Positions 26,120-35,338 are shown, numbered from the stretch's first letter. The stretch: 64,000 bases of DNA from Onstottus_B arcticum (GCA_038040485.1 JBBPIE010000010.1:124001-188000), one strand, 5' to 3'. Notes: generated by a model not told the origin, from the sequence alone. Made by a program: numbers and translations.

Positions 26120-26893
26120 ATGACCATAGCTAAATTCAGAATGCGAGCTCTGTTATTGGCTTCCATCATTCTGTTCCTCCTTGTACCGCTACGCAGCGAC
26201 AGCGCGCTTAGATACCCAACTTCAACCGAAGCGCTGCGAGTCTTATTCATCGGCAACAGCTTGACCTACTCGAATGACCTGCCGGCGATTGTCGAGGCAT
26301 TCGCAAAAGCAACAGGCCAGAGACCGCTTGCCTGCAAGACGGTCGCATTTCCCGACTTTAGCCTTGAGGATCATTGGAACAAGCGAGACGCTCTCAAAGC
26401 GATCATGAAAGGACACTGGGACTATGTAGTGCTGCAGCAAGGACCTTCGGCGTCTAACGAAGGCCGGGCTCTTCTGCTCGAGTATTCCCGTCGCTTTGCT
26501 CAAGAGACTCGCAAGATTGGCGGGAGGCCCGCGCTGTATATGGTTTGGCCTTCTCGAAGCCGAATGCAGGATTTCAAAGGCGTAAGCGAGTCTTACAGGC
26601 AAGCCGCTGAAGATATTGATGGATTGGTCTTTCCAGTGGGCGAGGCGTGGCTTTGCGCCTGGAAGACGGATTCTGCGATCGCACTCTACTCCGGAGACGG
26701 TCTTCATCCATCCACGGCAGGCTCGTATTTGGCCGGGCTAGTCATCTATGAGCAACTGTACAATCGTTCGCCGCTCGGACTGCCTTCGAAGCTGCACCTT
26801 GGTTCTGGAGGGACGCTCGAACTACCAATGGACCAGGCCGCGTTGCTGCAACGGGCAGCCGAGGAGGCGAACAAGCGATTTGGGAGACGGTAG
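26120..26893 (+). CDS. Secreted SGNH/GDSL-type hydrolase
   Basis: The 257-residue protein has a signal peptide (MRALLLASIILFLLVPLRSDS). Block I of the SGNH fold is LRVLFIGNSLTYSNDLPAIV with the nucleophile Ser, block III is YVVLQQGPSASNEG and block V is YSGDGLHPSTAGSYLAG with catalytic Asp/His. It therefore looks like an esterase acting in the periplasm or outside, perhaps deacetylating glycans or hydrolysing lipid esters. The ATG at 26120 is preferred over GTG 26108. It is transcribed alone, converging on the kinase locus. Confidence 0.85.
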   Translation: MTIAKFRMRALLLASIILFLLVPLRSDSALRYPTSTEALRVLFIGNSLTYSNDLPAIVEAFAKATGQRPLACKTVAFPDFSLEDHWNKRDALKAIMKGHWDYVVLQQGPSASNEGRALLLEYSRRFAQETRKIGGRPALYMVWPSRSRMQDFKGVSESYRQAAEDIDGLVFPVGEAWLCAWKTDSAIALYSGDGLHPSTAGSYLAGLVIYEQLYNRSPLGLPSKLHLGSGGTLELPMDQAALLQRAAEEANKRFGRR

Positions 26894-26984
26894 GGAGAGT
26901 CGCGGTGCTAATCCGCGAGAACGTCCGTTTGGAAGCGCATTGGGCTTCTTCACATATGCAGCGTCAACTCATGCGAGCCGAAGC

Positions 26985-27757
26985 TTACTGTGATAGCTGT
27001 GGAGTCAAGAGCTCCAGATTGGTTTCCAGGAACAGTCTGACCCGGTCGAATTCTATCCGGGCCGTCTTGCTCAGAGCGGCGGCGCCGGCGAGTCGGTCTT
27101 CAAGTCCCATGCGTTCCAACTCGCGAAACGGCTCGACAACCGCGGTCATTCCGCAGTTCGCGCTAACGCCGGCGCAGTTGCGCGCAATCAGGTTTACCGC
27201 TCCCGCGTTTCCCAATTCGATGGCGACATCCAATTCGTCGAGGCTTTCACACACTTGATCGAGATACTCCGTCACGATGTGGCACAAGTCTTCCGGGTCA
27301 TCTCCAATTGCCATATGAAGTCGTTCGATATCCACCGGCGGCTTGGCGTCCTGCGGAGTTGTCATACCATCAACATCCGCACTCGCCCCGGCATTCGATA
27401 ACAGTCTGTCAAGCACGTGTTCCAGGTCTGCGCTCTTTACGGGTTTGGGGATGTAATCGTCCATTCCTGCTGCAATGCACTTTGCGCGATCGCTCTCCAT
27501 GGCGTGCGCAGTCATTGCGACGATGGGAGTATGCTTCGTTTTCCCCTCACGCCGGCGGATTTCAGCAGTCGCTTCGTAACCATCCATGTGGGGCATCTGG
27601 CAGTCCATCAGCACAAGGTCGTAGGGAATCTTCGCCAAAGCCTCAACGGCCCGCCGTCCGTCGGTCACGACATCCGCGCGGTAACCCAACCTCAACAACT
27701 GTCGAACGGCAATCTTCTGGTTCACAATGTTGTCTTCAGCAAAGCAGGATGAGTTTG
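26985..27757 (-). pseudogene. Severed second receiver domain plus degenerate HPt domain of the hybrid kinase
   Basis: This is the continuation of the kinase gene after a +1 shift. In the shifted frame the receiver starts LLAEDNIVNQKIAVRQLL and runs through VLMDCQMPHMDGYEA (phospho-acceptor Asp), VAMTAHAMESD and DYIPKPVK. The C-terminal 90 residues look like an HPt domain, but its phosphorylation motif, usually A-H-x-L-K-G-x-S-x-N, reads ARNCAGVSANCGM: the His is Arg (CGC) and the Lys is Ala. The only start in this frame after the break is ATT/AAC-poor; the first Met-type codon gives a receiver lacking its first strand. The part is likely not functional as a phosphorelay unless frameshifting occurs. 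Confidence 0.75.
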
Positions 27758-30700
27758 TCTGTCATTCTCTTTGTCTCTTTCAAGGAGTACTTGGTGAGTA
27801 ATTTCGGGGCCGCGGGCAAGGACTCATCATCGGACTTCGGCTCAGCGGACGGCTGGCTCATGACACTCGCCAAGCACTCGAACAAGTTGGATTGGCGCAC
27901 GGGCTTGGTGAGGTACGCAGCAATGCCGGCTTCGCGAGCAGTCGCTCCGTGTCCACGGTCCCCGTAGGAGGTCAGTAGCACCAGTCGCACTCTTGCAATG
28001 TCAGGATCAGACTTGATGGCGCGCCCCAGCTCAAACCCATCCATTCCCGGCATCATCAAATCAAGAATCGCCAATTCGTAGGGCCCGCCTTCTCGCGCCG
28101 CTATGCGCAAGCTATCGAGGGCCGCCGCTCCGCAATCGGCCTCGCGATGAATCATTCCCCACGAACTCAATTGATGAGCAAGAATCCTTCGATTCGTCGC
28201 GTTGTCATCGACGATAAGAACGCGCGTTTTCTCGAGACTCCGGACAATCGGTTGAGCAGCGGCCGCGTCTGAGGATTGTTTGTCGAATCTGGCAGTGAAC
28301 CAAAACCTCGAGCCTTTGCCTGGATTGCTTGTGACACCGATTTCTCCTCCCATCAAATGAGCTAGCTGTTTCGAGATGGCCAGGCCCAGACCGGTCCCGC
28401 CGTACTTGCGTGTTGTTGATCCGTCGGCTTGTGTAAAAGCCTGGAATAGATTTCTCCGCGCCGCTTCATCGATACCGATGCCCGTGTCGCTGACCGTAAA
28501 CCGAACAACAGCATCTTTGTCAGTCTCGCTTTCGCTCTCGACTCGCAGGACGACCTCGCCGTGTTCTGTAAACTTGAGGGCGTTGCCAATCAGATTGGTA
28601 AGCACCTGACGCAAGCGGCCCGGGTCGCCGCGAAGGCTTGTCGTCACGTCACTATGAATCAGAGAGGCCAACTCGATCTTTTTGTCCCTCGCCTGCCCGG
28701 CCAGTAGTTCAACTGCGCCCTCAACCGCATCGCTTAGATCGAAGTCCAGTACCTCAAACTGAAGCTTGCCCGCCTCGATCTTCGAGAAGTCGAGAATGTC
28801 GTTGATAATGGTCAGCAGCGCCTCGCCGCTCGCTCGAATCGTTTCGGCAAAGTCGTGCTGCTCGGCGTTGAGATCGGTGTCGAGCAGGAGTCCGGTCATC
28901 CCTATGACTCCGTTCATCGGCGTGCGGATCTCGTGACTCATGTTCGCCAGAAACTCTGATTTGAGCCGCGCCGATTCGAGCGCCGTATTACGCGCCTCCT
29001 CCAGCTCCTTTTCAGCCCGCTTCCGTTCAATGGCCAAGGCTATCTGATCGCCCACAGAGGAAAGGAACTCAAGGTCGTGCTGGCTGTACACCCCTTCTTT
29101 CTCGTAGTGCTGCACGACCAGTGTGCCGATGGTGCGCGCGGGTGTCCGCAGTGGCACACCCAACCAGGAAGCGGAATCGGACCCGCTCTTTTCGACCTCG
29201 CCTCGCGCGCATAATCGGTCGATAATCTCTTCCGTCAATATGAGGGGCTCGCCCGTCCGAAGCACATAGCTGCTGAACCCTTTGCCCGCCGAGTGCGGCT
29301 CTGGAACTGGATCAACCTTGTCCACCCAAAACTCAAAACTCAGCAAATCAGTAGTCGGGTCATGAAGCGCGACGAAGCAATTCTCTGCATAAAGGACTCT
29401 ACCGATTGACTGATGAATGAGGTTTAGCAGCTCATCAAGATTCGACGTCGTGATAACACCCTGGACAATTTCAGCGATGACCTGGCGTTCTGCTTCGGCC
29501 CGCTTGCGTTCGCTGATGTCGCCAATAATCCCGCTGTAGAACGTTTCTCTCCCACTCTTCCAACTGGCCAGGGAAAGCTCCAGTGGAAACTCGCTGCCGT
29601 CTTTTCTCAATCCGTGCAGCTCTACCGTTTTACCGATCACATGAGCCTCGCCTGTCGCGGCATATCGCTCCATGCCACTCCGGTGCGCTTCCCGATAAAC
29701 CGCCGGCATTAGGAGAGTCAGCGGCCTGCCTAAGATATCCATCTCCTCGTAGCCAAAAATGTGCCGAGCCCCGTTGTTCCACGAAATAATCTCTCCTTTG
29801 GCATCGGCGGCAACAATGGCATAAACCGCTGATTGAGTCACAGAACGGAACTTCTGCTCCGAATCGCGCAACGCCTCCTCAGCCCGCTTGCGCTCGATGA
29901 ACTGGGCGACCTGGTTGCCGATGGTGGCCACCGTCTCGAGAAACGCCCAGTCCCGCCGCTGCGTCTCGCGGCTGAAGAACTCAATCACTCCCAGCACCTC
30001 GGCACCGAGGCGAACAGGAAAGCCTACGCCCCCGCGCAAACCCTCCTGAGCACCAGCGGTCATCCTGGGGGAGTTGCTGTCGGTTACTACGTCCTGGACC
30101 CATACGGGTTCGCCGCCCTGCCACGCTCGCCCCGGCAGCCCCTTTCCTGGTGCGAAGCTCATCTTGCGGCTGAGCGATTCAAACTCTGTGACCTTGACGC
30201 CGGGCGCCTGCCAGAATTCTTCGCAACGGAGCAGCCCGGAACCGCGGTCTACGCGCCAGAATGCGCCCACGTCCCATCCAAGGTTCTCGCAAATCTCACG
30301 AAGAAATTGGGGCGCCGCCTCGCCGAGGTTCGCCGACTCCGCCAGCACCCGCGCCACGGTGAACTGGGTACTGAGTAACTGTTCCGCGCGTCTTCGATCG
30401 AGGATCTCGACCTTCAAACCCTCGTTAGCGGTTGCAAGCTCCACGGTTCGTTCTTCGACCCGGATTTCCAAGTCCTCGTGCGCTTTGAGGAGTTCGTCTT
30501 CGGCCCGCTTGCGCTCCGTGATGTCCCCGCATATCCCTACCCATTCCTGAATACTGCCATCAAACTCGGCAACCGGGACTCCGCGCGACGAGTAGTAACC
30601 ATAGCTGCCGTCAGCTTTGCGGATCCGATACTCAGTGTCGTAAGAGCCTCCGGTGCGCACCGCTTCACTCCATATCTCTGCTGTTCGCTGGCGGTCATCT

Positions 30701-31497
30701 GGATGTAGCGCGTCCAGCCAGCCGACCCCGCTTACTTCAAAGACACTTTGCCCGGTTATCGCGCGCCACTGAGGTATGTCGTCAACGCGGCCTTCTGCGT
30801 CCGTTCTCCACACGACTTGTGAGATCGCCCTGACCAGTGAGCCGTAGCGGCGGTCGCCGGCATCCTGCTTCGCGTTCTGCACCGCCCTGTCGCGCATATC
30901 GTCGTTGCTGCGCAAACAGGAGATGACTAGAAAGATGTCTTCGAAGACGACCCATCCGGCGTGCTCCAGGGTTCGCCATCCGCTCACGGCCAGCACTCCA
31001 TAAATTGATTGTGGCCATAGCAAGCCCCGCAGCAGGTGATCCACAACAACCACGGCGGTCGCCGGAACCAGTACTCGCCAGTCGCGATAGAAAGCCAAAA
31101 ATGCCAATGAGCCGAAGACGTGGAAATGAGTTTCGACGCGCCCGCCGGTCAAGTGGATCAGCAGTGATCCCATTAACATCTGGCCAACAGCGATTACATA
31201 GCGAGTAGAGGTCGCGCCGGAGCGGGTCAATCCCAAGACTATCGGGAGTATCGCAACTACGCCGCCCAACAACAGAGCGGCCCACACGTGCGGGTGTACC
31301 CGGCCCGAAGCGCCCGCCCACGTCCTCGGGGATAGGGAAACGGCGATTACGATAGCCGCAATCCACTGAAGCCCCATAAGCCCCGCGAATAGACGGTCAG
31401 TCCGGGCGTAAATCGCCACCTGGTGTTCGTGGAAGAGTCTCTGTGCCGATCGTGAAGTTGATTCGCTCACCGGCAACTCACTTGCCTTCGATTGCAT
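27736..31497 (-). CDS. Hybrid sensor histidine kinase (membrane-PAS-GAF-PAS-GAF-HisKA-HATPase-REC), frameshifted at its end
   Basis: The 1253-residue product starts with about six membrane helices (residues 25-190, with THFHVFGSLAFLAFYRDW), followed by PAS (about 215-330), a coiled coil, GAF (380-535), PAS (545-665), GAF (670-820), the HisKA box FLANMSHEIRTPMNG with His near 853, the HATPase N/G boxes (NALKFTEHG, DTGIGIDEA, GGTGLGLAISKQ) and a receiver (RVLIVDDNATNRR, phospho-Asp near 1146 in LAILDLMMPGMDG). It should sense a signal in the membrane or via GAF/PAS ligands. Translation stops at TGA 27736-27738 just as a second receiver begins (KLILLC). Removing one T from the run at 27741-27743 restores LILLAEDNIVNQK. 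No partner regulator gene is adjacent. Confidence 0.88.
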   Translation of the reverse strand: MQSKASELPVSESTSRSAQRLFHEHQVAIYARTDRLFAGLMGLQWIAAIVIAVSLSPRTWAGASGRVHPHVWAALLLGGVVAILPIVLGLTRSGATSTRYVIAVGQMLMGSLLIHLTGGRVETHFHVFGSLAFLAFYRDWRVLVPATAVVVVDHLLRGLLWPQSIYGVLAVSGWRTLEHAGWVVFEDIFLVISCLRSNDDMRDRAVQNAKQDAGDRRYGSLVRAISQVVWRTDAEGRVDDIPQWRAITGQSVFEVSGVGWLDALHPDDRQRTAEIWSEAVRTGGSYDTEYRIRKADGSYGYYSSRGVPVAEFDGSIQEWVGICGDITERKRAEDELLKAHEDLEIRVEERTVELATANEGLKVEILDRRRAEQLLSTQFTVARVLAESANLGEAAPQFLREICENLGWDVGAFWRVDRGSGLLRCEEFWQAPGVKVTEFESLSRKMSFAPGKGLPGRAWQGGEPVWVQDVVTDSNSPRMTAGAQEGLRGGVGFPVRLGAEVLGVIEFFSRETQRRDWAFLETVATIGNQVAQFIERKRAEEALRDSEQKFRSVTQSAVYAIVAADAKGEIISWNNGARHIFGYEEMDILGRPLTLLMPAVYREAHRSGMERYAATGEAHVIGKTVELHGLRKDGSEFPLELSLASWKSGRETFYSGIIGDISERKRAEAERQVIAEIVQGVITTSNLDELLNLIHQSIGRVLYAENCFVALHDPTTDLLSFEFWVDKVDPVPEPHSAGKGFSSYVLRTGEPLILTEEIIDRLCARGEVEKSGSDSASWLGVPLRTPARTIGTLVVQHYEKEGVYSQHDLEFLSSVGDQIALAIERKRAEKELEEARNTALESARLKSEFLANMSHEIRTPMNGVIGMTGLLLDTDLNAEQHDFAETIRASGEALLTIINDILDFSKIEAGKLQFEVLDFDLSDAVEGAVELLAGQARDKKIELASLIHSDVTTSLRGDPGRLRQVLTNLIGNALKFTEHGEVVLRVESESETDKDAVVRFTVSDTGIGIDEAARRNLFQAFTQADGSTTRKYGGTGLGLAISKQLAHLMGGEIGVTSNPGKGSRFWFTARFDKQSSDAAAAQPIVRSLEKTRVLIVDDNATNRRILAHQLSSWGMIHREADCGAAALDSLRIAAREGGPYELAILDLMMPGMDGFELGRAIKSDPDIARVRLVLLTSYGDRGHGATAREAGIAAYLTKPVRQSNLFECLASVMSQPSAEPKSDDESLPAAPKLLTKYSLKETKRMTDKLILLC

Positions 31498-31899
31498 GGC
31501 ATTCTTCCTTTGGTTCCTCGTTCGAAGCTTCTCCGAAAAGCGGGCATCCGAACACAGCCCTCTCTCTTGTCTTTGAGTTACCCTTCGTTAGAAGTGACAC
31601 GAGGGCGCAGCGCCCTTCACTGTCGCCTGAGTGTCCACGCGCGACCGTTATGCCCCCAGTGCCAACTCACCAATACTCGCGCGCGAGCATGGACAGTGAG
31701 AGTGAATCATCATAACGAGGGACGGCAGTCCGGGAGTGCGCACAATCCGGCTCTCTGCCGGCCACTCGGCCGGCGATGCCCCGCTCCGACCGGGAGTGTC
31801 TTCGTACTTCAGGAGAAAACGCAGGCCAACCCCGACGGCAAGGAGCCATGTGATAAGGCCGAGTACCATGAACACTTTCGACTTACCGATTGATCTCAT
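31478..31899 (-). pseudogene. Membrane-anchored thioredoxin-like (CPC-motif) gene with internal deletion
   Basis: The N-terminal part (start ATG 31899, possibly 31917 or 31971) has one membrane helix (FMVLGLITWLLAVGVGL) and the motif IHSHCPCSRASIGELAL, then stops at 31648. Directly after, the other frame is open and reads GITVARGHSGDSEGRCALVS and VFGCPLFGEAS up to TGA 31478-31480. In the family I recall (sometimes called RedB) these two blocks belong to one protein, with about 60 or more residues between them. The gene thus seems to have lost its middle at about 31655 with a frame change. Its old stop overlaps the kinase start (31497) by 20 bases, so the two were cotranslated. Confidence 0.6.
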
Positions 31900-31971
31900 G
31901 TAAGTTTGAACAGCCATCTTTGGCGTCCGACTCTGTGTCCCAGCTCCCAAATGGTTCGTGCGATGATTCAC

Positions 31972-32240
31972 CGCTCCGCAAAACTCCGTCGCTCAGCGTT
32001 CGTCAAGAATAGTCCCTGATTTTACGGTAGTGATGATGCATCTCGGTGAGCAATGGGAGGGCAGATTGATGTTGAGATATACTCGGAAGGACTCGCTAAG
32101 CCGAGGATACCATATATTCCGGGCCTTGCTGCAGGATAGTTTGAGGGAAATGTTTTGCCCGGTCTTCGATCTCTCTGAACCCGCACGATGAGTGCGCTTT
32201 ACACCCTCGCGAGCGCATCCCTATAATCCTCACTCAACCT
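31972..32240. other. Intergenic region upstream of guaA
   Basis: About 270 bases between the divergent thioredoxin-like remnant and guaA hold no gene. The right end contains a strong promoter (32198-32227). Nothing else was recognised; no purine riboswitch fold was evident. Confidence 0.5.
32198..32227 (+). promoter_or_regulatory. Promoter of guaA, implying a very short leader
   Basis: TTTACA at 32198-32203, an 18-base spacer and a perfect TATAAT at 32222-32227. Transcription would begin near 32234, only about 6 or 7 bases before the guaA ATG at 32241. No ribosome-binding site fits in that space. Confidence 0.65.
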
Positions 32241-33779
32241 ATGGCCTTCGATCATGAAACGGTCCTCATCCTCGACTTCGGCGGACAGTACACACAACTA
32301 ATCGCGCGACGAGTCCGCGAACTTGGCGTCTACTCCGAGATAATTCCTTATAACACCCCCGTCCAGGAAATTCTCAAGAAGAACCCGCAAGCGATTATCC
32401 TCTCGGGCGGACCATCGTCGGTCTATGAAGAAGGCGCGCCGCATCCGGACCGCGCCGTCATCGAGATGGGAGTGCCCGTGCTCGGAATCTGCTACGGCGT
32501 TCAGTTGATGGCTCACTTCCTCGGGGGCGAAGTGAAGCCGTCGGATCGGCGGGAGTATGGACAGGCCGAGCTTGATGCGAAACCGGAGAGCCTTCTGCTG
32601 GCGGGGATTCCATCGCCGTTGAAAGTGTGGATGAGTCACGGCGACTACGTGAGCCGGCCGCCCGAAGGCTTCGCGGTCACGGCTTCGACCGAAGCGGCGA
32701 TCGGCGCAGTCGAAGACACAACGCGCAATCTGTATGGCGTGCAGTTTCACCCCGAAGTCGCCCACACTCCGCAGGGCAAGGCGATTCTGAGAAACTTTCT
32801 GGTGAACGTGTGCCGGTTGCGCTGCGACTGGACGATGGCATCCTTTATCGAGACTACCGTCGACTCTATTCGCGCGCGAGTCGGCGACGGACGCGCGGTG
32901 TGTGGCTTGTCGGGCGGCGTCGATTCTTCGGTTGCTGCCGCGCTTGTCGCGAGAGCGATCGGAAAGCGGCAGACTTGCATCTTTGTGGACACGGGGCTGC
33001 TTCGCAAGAACGAGTTTGAAGAAGTGATTGAGGCTTATCGCGAGATGGACCTCAACGTCGTCGGAGTAGCAGCCGGCGAGCGATTCCTCACGCGGCTTGC
33101 CGGCGTCAGCGATCCCGAGCGCAAACGCAAAATCATCGGCAACGAGTTCATCGAGATATTCCAGGAAGAAGCTCGCAAGTTGGGCGAGGTGGACTTCCTG
33201 GTTCAGGGCACGTTGTATCCCGACGTGATCGAGTCGGTTTCCGTAAGGGGACCTTCGGCTGTCATCAAGTCGCATCACAACGTGGGGGGGTTGCCTGAGA
33301 AGATGCACTTGAAGCTGATCGAGCCGCTGCGCGAGTTGTTCAAAGACGAAGTGAGACGCGTCGGGCGCGAGCTTGGCTTGCCTGAGGAAATCATCGGGCG
33401 ACAGCCGTTTCCCGGGCCGGGGCTTGCCGTCCGCATACTCGGGGAGGTGACGGCCGATCGCGTGTCATTGCTTCAAGCAGCCGATGCAATTGTCACCGAG
33501 GAGATTCGTCGCGCGGATCTTTACGACAAGATATGGCAATCATTCGCGGTGCTGCTCCCGGTGTCGACGGTGGGAGTCATGGGCGATAGTCGAACTTACG
33601 ACAACGCGCTCGCGATCCGCGCAGTCGAGTCGCTTGATGGAATGACGGCCGATTGGGCTCGCCTGCCTTACGACGTGCTGCAACGAATCTCGTCCCGGAT
33701 TGTCAGCGAAGTTCGAGGGGTCAACCGCGTGGTCTACGATGTGAGTTCAAAGCCGCCTTCTACGATCGAATGGGAGTAG
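32241..33779 (+). CDS. guaA: GMP synthase (glutamine-hydrolysing)
   Basis: GuaA converts XMP to GMP with ATP and glutamine-derived ammonia in the cytoplasm. The 512-residue protein has the class I amidotransferase domain (Cys in GICYGVQLM near residue 85, His in QFHPEVAHT near 172), the ATP-pyrophosphatase P-loop SGGVDSS near 225, and the GMP synthase C-terminal dimer domain ending KPPSTIEWE. All blocks are intact and the length is as usual. The ATG at 32241 lacks a Shine-Dalgarno sequence and sits just after a strong promoter, so the mRNA may be almost leaderless. No guaB is adjacent. Confidence 0.97.
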   Translation: MAFDHETVLILDFGGQYTQLIARRVRELGVYSEIIPYNTPVQEILKKNPQAIILSGGPSSVYEEGAPHPDRAVIEMGVPVLGICYGVQLMAHFLGGEVKPSDRREYGQAELDAKPESLLLAGIPSPLKVWMSHGDYVSRPPEGFAVTASTEAAIGAVEDTTRNLYGVQFHPEVAHTPQGKAILRNFLVNVCRLRCDWTMASFIETTVDSIRARVGDGRAVCGLSGGVDSSVAAALVARAIGKRQTCIFVDTGLLRKNEFEEVIEAYREMDLNVVGVAAGERFLTRLAGVSDPERKRKIIGNEFIEIFQEEARKLGEVDFLVQGTLYPDVIESVSVRGPSAVIKSHHNVGGLPEKMHLKLIEPLRELFKDEVRRVGRELGLPEEIIGRQPFPGPGLAVRILGEVTADRVSLLQAADAIVTEEIRRADLYDKIWQSFAVLLPVSTVGVMGDSRTYDNALAIRAVESLDGMTADWARLPYDVLQRISSRIVSEVRGVNRVVYDVSSKPPSTIEWE

Positions 33780-33830
33780 GTTCGCGGTTTCGGGTTTAGG
33801 GTTTGGGGTTCGAGGTTTCGAGCTTGCGGA
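33780..33830. repeat. Single-arm GGGTTT-type tandem tract
   Basis: The stretch after the guaA stop reads GGTTTCGGGTTTAGGGTTTG and similar words. It resembles one arm of the tandem-arm palindromes without its partner. It covers the 3' end of the small minus-strand gene (33796). Confidence 0.45.
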
Positions 33831-34047
33831 CGAGGAAGATCTTCGCCATCGGATGACGATCGAGAACTTGGAAACACGTCGCGAAGTCCTCGGGTTCAAC
33901 GCCATCGCGCAAGTCGGCAATGGCCAGCTCGCCCAGTGTCATTCGTTCAGAAGAACCAAACACGCGATAGCGCGACGAACGCACCACTGTCAGCTTGATG
34001 TCGATATCATTCGATCGTTCAGCTTCGGCAAGGCTCAGTAGTTTCAC
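33796..34047 (-). CDS. Small hypothetical protein
   Basis: The 83-residue frame (GTG start at 34047) gives MKLLSLAEAERSNDIDIKLT, RYRVFGSSERMTLGELAIAD and ATCFQVLDRHPMAKIFLVRK. The composition is that of a real soluble alpha/beta protein and codon use resembles its neighbours, but I recognise no family. It lies in the gap between guaA and rsmG on the opposite strand. The opposite-strand frame over the same bases is shorter and low-complexity. The last residues (ETSNPKP) derive from the GGGTTT tract. Confidence 0.5.
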   Translation of the reverse strand: MKLLSLAEAERSNDIDIKLTVVRSSRYRVFGSSERMTLGELAIADLRDGVEPEDFATCFQVLDRHPMAKIFLVRKLETSNPKP

Positions 34048-34182
34048 TCAAGTAGCCCTTTGTCCTTTTTGTCGTTCTAGTCCTTTTAGTCCTTTTGTCC
34101 GCTGCAGATTGTCCGCTGCAGAATTGTGTTTCGCCGATAATTCTAATTGGAGACCGCCAAGCAAACAACGCCGGGAGCGGAA

Positions 34183-34899
34183 ATGAGCCTCCACAAAGAG
34201 AACGAGTTCAGGTTGGCATTTGAAGCCGCGGCGGTCAGCTTCGGCCTTGAAGCTCTGAGTAAGGCCCAGCTCGAGCAGTTGGCTAAACACTACGCGATGC
34301 TTCGCGAATGGAATCGCCGGATCAACCTCACACGCATCATCGCGCCTGACGAAGCCGCGCGCCTTCACTATGCCGAGTCTCTGTTTGGCGGGCGCTTCGT
34401 CAAGGACGCGACTTCCCTGCTCGACATTGGCAGCGGCGCGGGTTTCCCGGCTGTGCCGCTTGCAGTGGCGAGACCGGATATTCGTGTGACTGCGCTTGAA
34501 GCGAATCACAAGAAATCGATCTTCCTCAAAGAAGTGAAGGACGAGCTGCGACTGAATAACTTTGAGGTTGTCACCGCTCGGCTCGAAGCCTTCGATTGGT
34601 CGAGCTACGACTTGTTGACGAGCCGCGCGCTTGATCGAGGCGAAACGATCCTCCCTGCCGTCGTCGGCCAGTTGGCCGACGGCCAGCGCTTGATGCTCTA
34701 TTGCGCGCCCGATCTGCTGACTGCGATCGAACAGTCTCTAGGTTCGAGGCTCTCAGTTGAGACTCACCCGATCCCGCAATCCGATTCGCGCCTGATCGCG
34801 ATCTTCTCTCGGCTACCGAATCCGGCCGCGACGGGAAAAAGGCCCGATGATGAACAAACGGCGCCAGTCGAGGCTCGAGGTCTGTTAGAATGCCGCTAG
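34183..34899 (+). CDS. rsmG: 16S rRNA (guanine-527-N7)-methyltransferase RsmG
   Basis: RsmG methylates N7 of G527 in 16S rRNA with S-adenosylmethionine. The 238-residue protein (start ATG 34183, GGGAG upstream) has WNRRINLTRI near residue 40, the SAM motif SLLDIGSGAGFPAVPLA near 75, then LEANHKKSIFLKEV and SRALDRGETIL. These are the standard RsmG (GidB) signatures and length. The genes mnmG, parA or parB, often next to rsmG, are not here. It is followed by the VapBC-like pair on the same strand. Confidence 0.93.
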   Translation: MSLHKENEFRLAFEAAAVSFGLEALSKAQLEQLAKHYAMLREWNRRINLTRIIAPDEAARLHYAESLFGGRFVKDATSLLDIGSGAGFPAVPLAVARPDIRVTALEANHKKSIFLKEVKDELRLNNFEVVTARLEAFDWSSYDLLTSRALDRGETILPAVVGQLADGQRLMLYCAPDLLTAIEQSLGSRLSVETHPIPQSDSRLIAIFSRLPNPAATGKRPDDEQTAPVEARGLLECR

Positions 34900-34948
34900 T
34901 TGCAATAATGATCGATGACGACGTCGAGATTTGGAGGTACAGCCGGAT

Positions 34949-35338
34949 ATGACCTTTCTAGAAATCAAAGAAGAGGTTGGGAGAACTGAGTGCGAATACT
35001 CTCGCTCGGCAAAGGGCACTGAAGAACGCCTCATTCGTGGCAGCAAATTCATCAGGGCATTGAATGTGGCAATTGACGAGATCGAGAAGTTCTTGCAAGG
35101 CGCCGCTTTAATATTGGATGAGGAAGCTGAGCGCGTGGTACGCGACCGCTCGACCAGTCTGAGAGAGTACCAGGACTGGGCCCGCAAGCAGAAACTCGAC
35201 GTTCGAAAAGAAGTCGGTCCACTATTGATTGATAGCTGGCTCGCTGATGAATCGGGCTATGACGAGGCCGCTTGGCCGGGGGTCCAGCAAGCCTTGGACG
35301 GAACTCGCACGCCACAGAAAGGTCGCCCTGGTGAATAA
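34949..35338 (+). CDS. Putative antitoxin partner of the PIN-domain protein
   Basis: The 129-residue, mostly helical charged protein starts at ATG 34949 (GGAGG 11 bases upstream). Its stop overlaps the start of the PIN-domain gene by eight bases, as is typical of toxin-antitoxin pairs. No clear DNA-binding fold (AbrB, RHH, Phd) can be pointed out: MTFLEIKEEVGRTECEYSRS followed by helices with EEAERVVRDRSTSLREYQDW. Calling it an antitoxin rests on position. It might also be an unrelated protein cotranscribed with the PIN gene. Confidence 0.6.
   Translation: MTFLEIKEEVGRTECEYSRSAKGTEERLIRGSKFIRALNVAIDEIEKFLQGAALILDEEAERVVRDRSTSLREYQDWARKQKLDVRKEVGPLLIDSWLADESGYDEAAWPGVQQALDGTRTPQKGRPGE

Noticed and set aside
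27736..27757. Programmed +1 frameshift as in prfB
   Set aside because: CUUU is present but the stop codon is not next to it and no internal Shine-Dalgarno-like stimulator is placed correctly; mutation or assembly error is simpler.
31443..31715. Plus-strand frame over the kinase start and the thioredoxin-like remnant
   Set aside because: No ribosome-binding site or domain; it is antisense to the kinase start and the deleted gene.
33780..33830. Telomere-like TTTAGGG tract
   Set aside because: Only a few imperfect copies in a circular-type bacterial context; better seen as a one-arm tandem tract.
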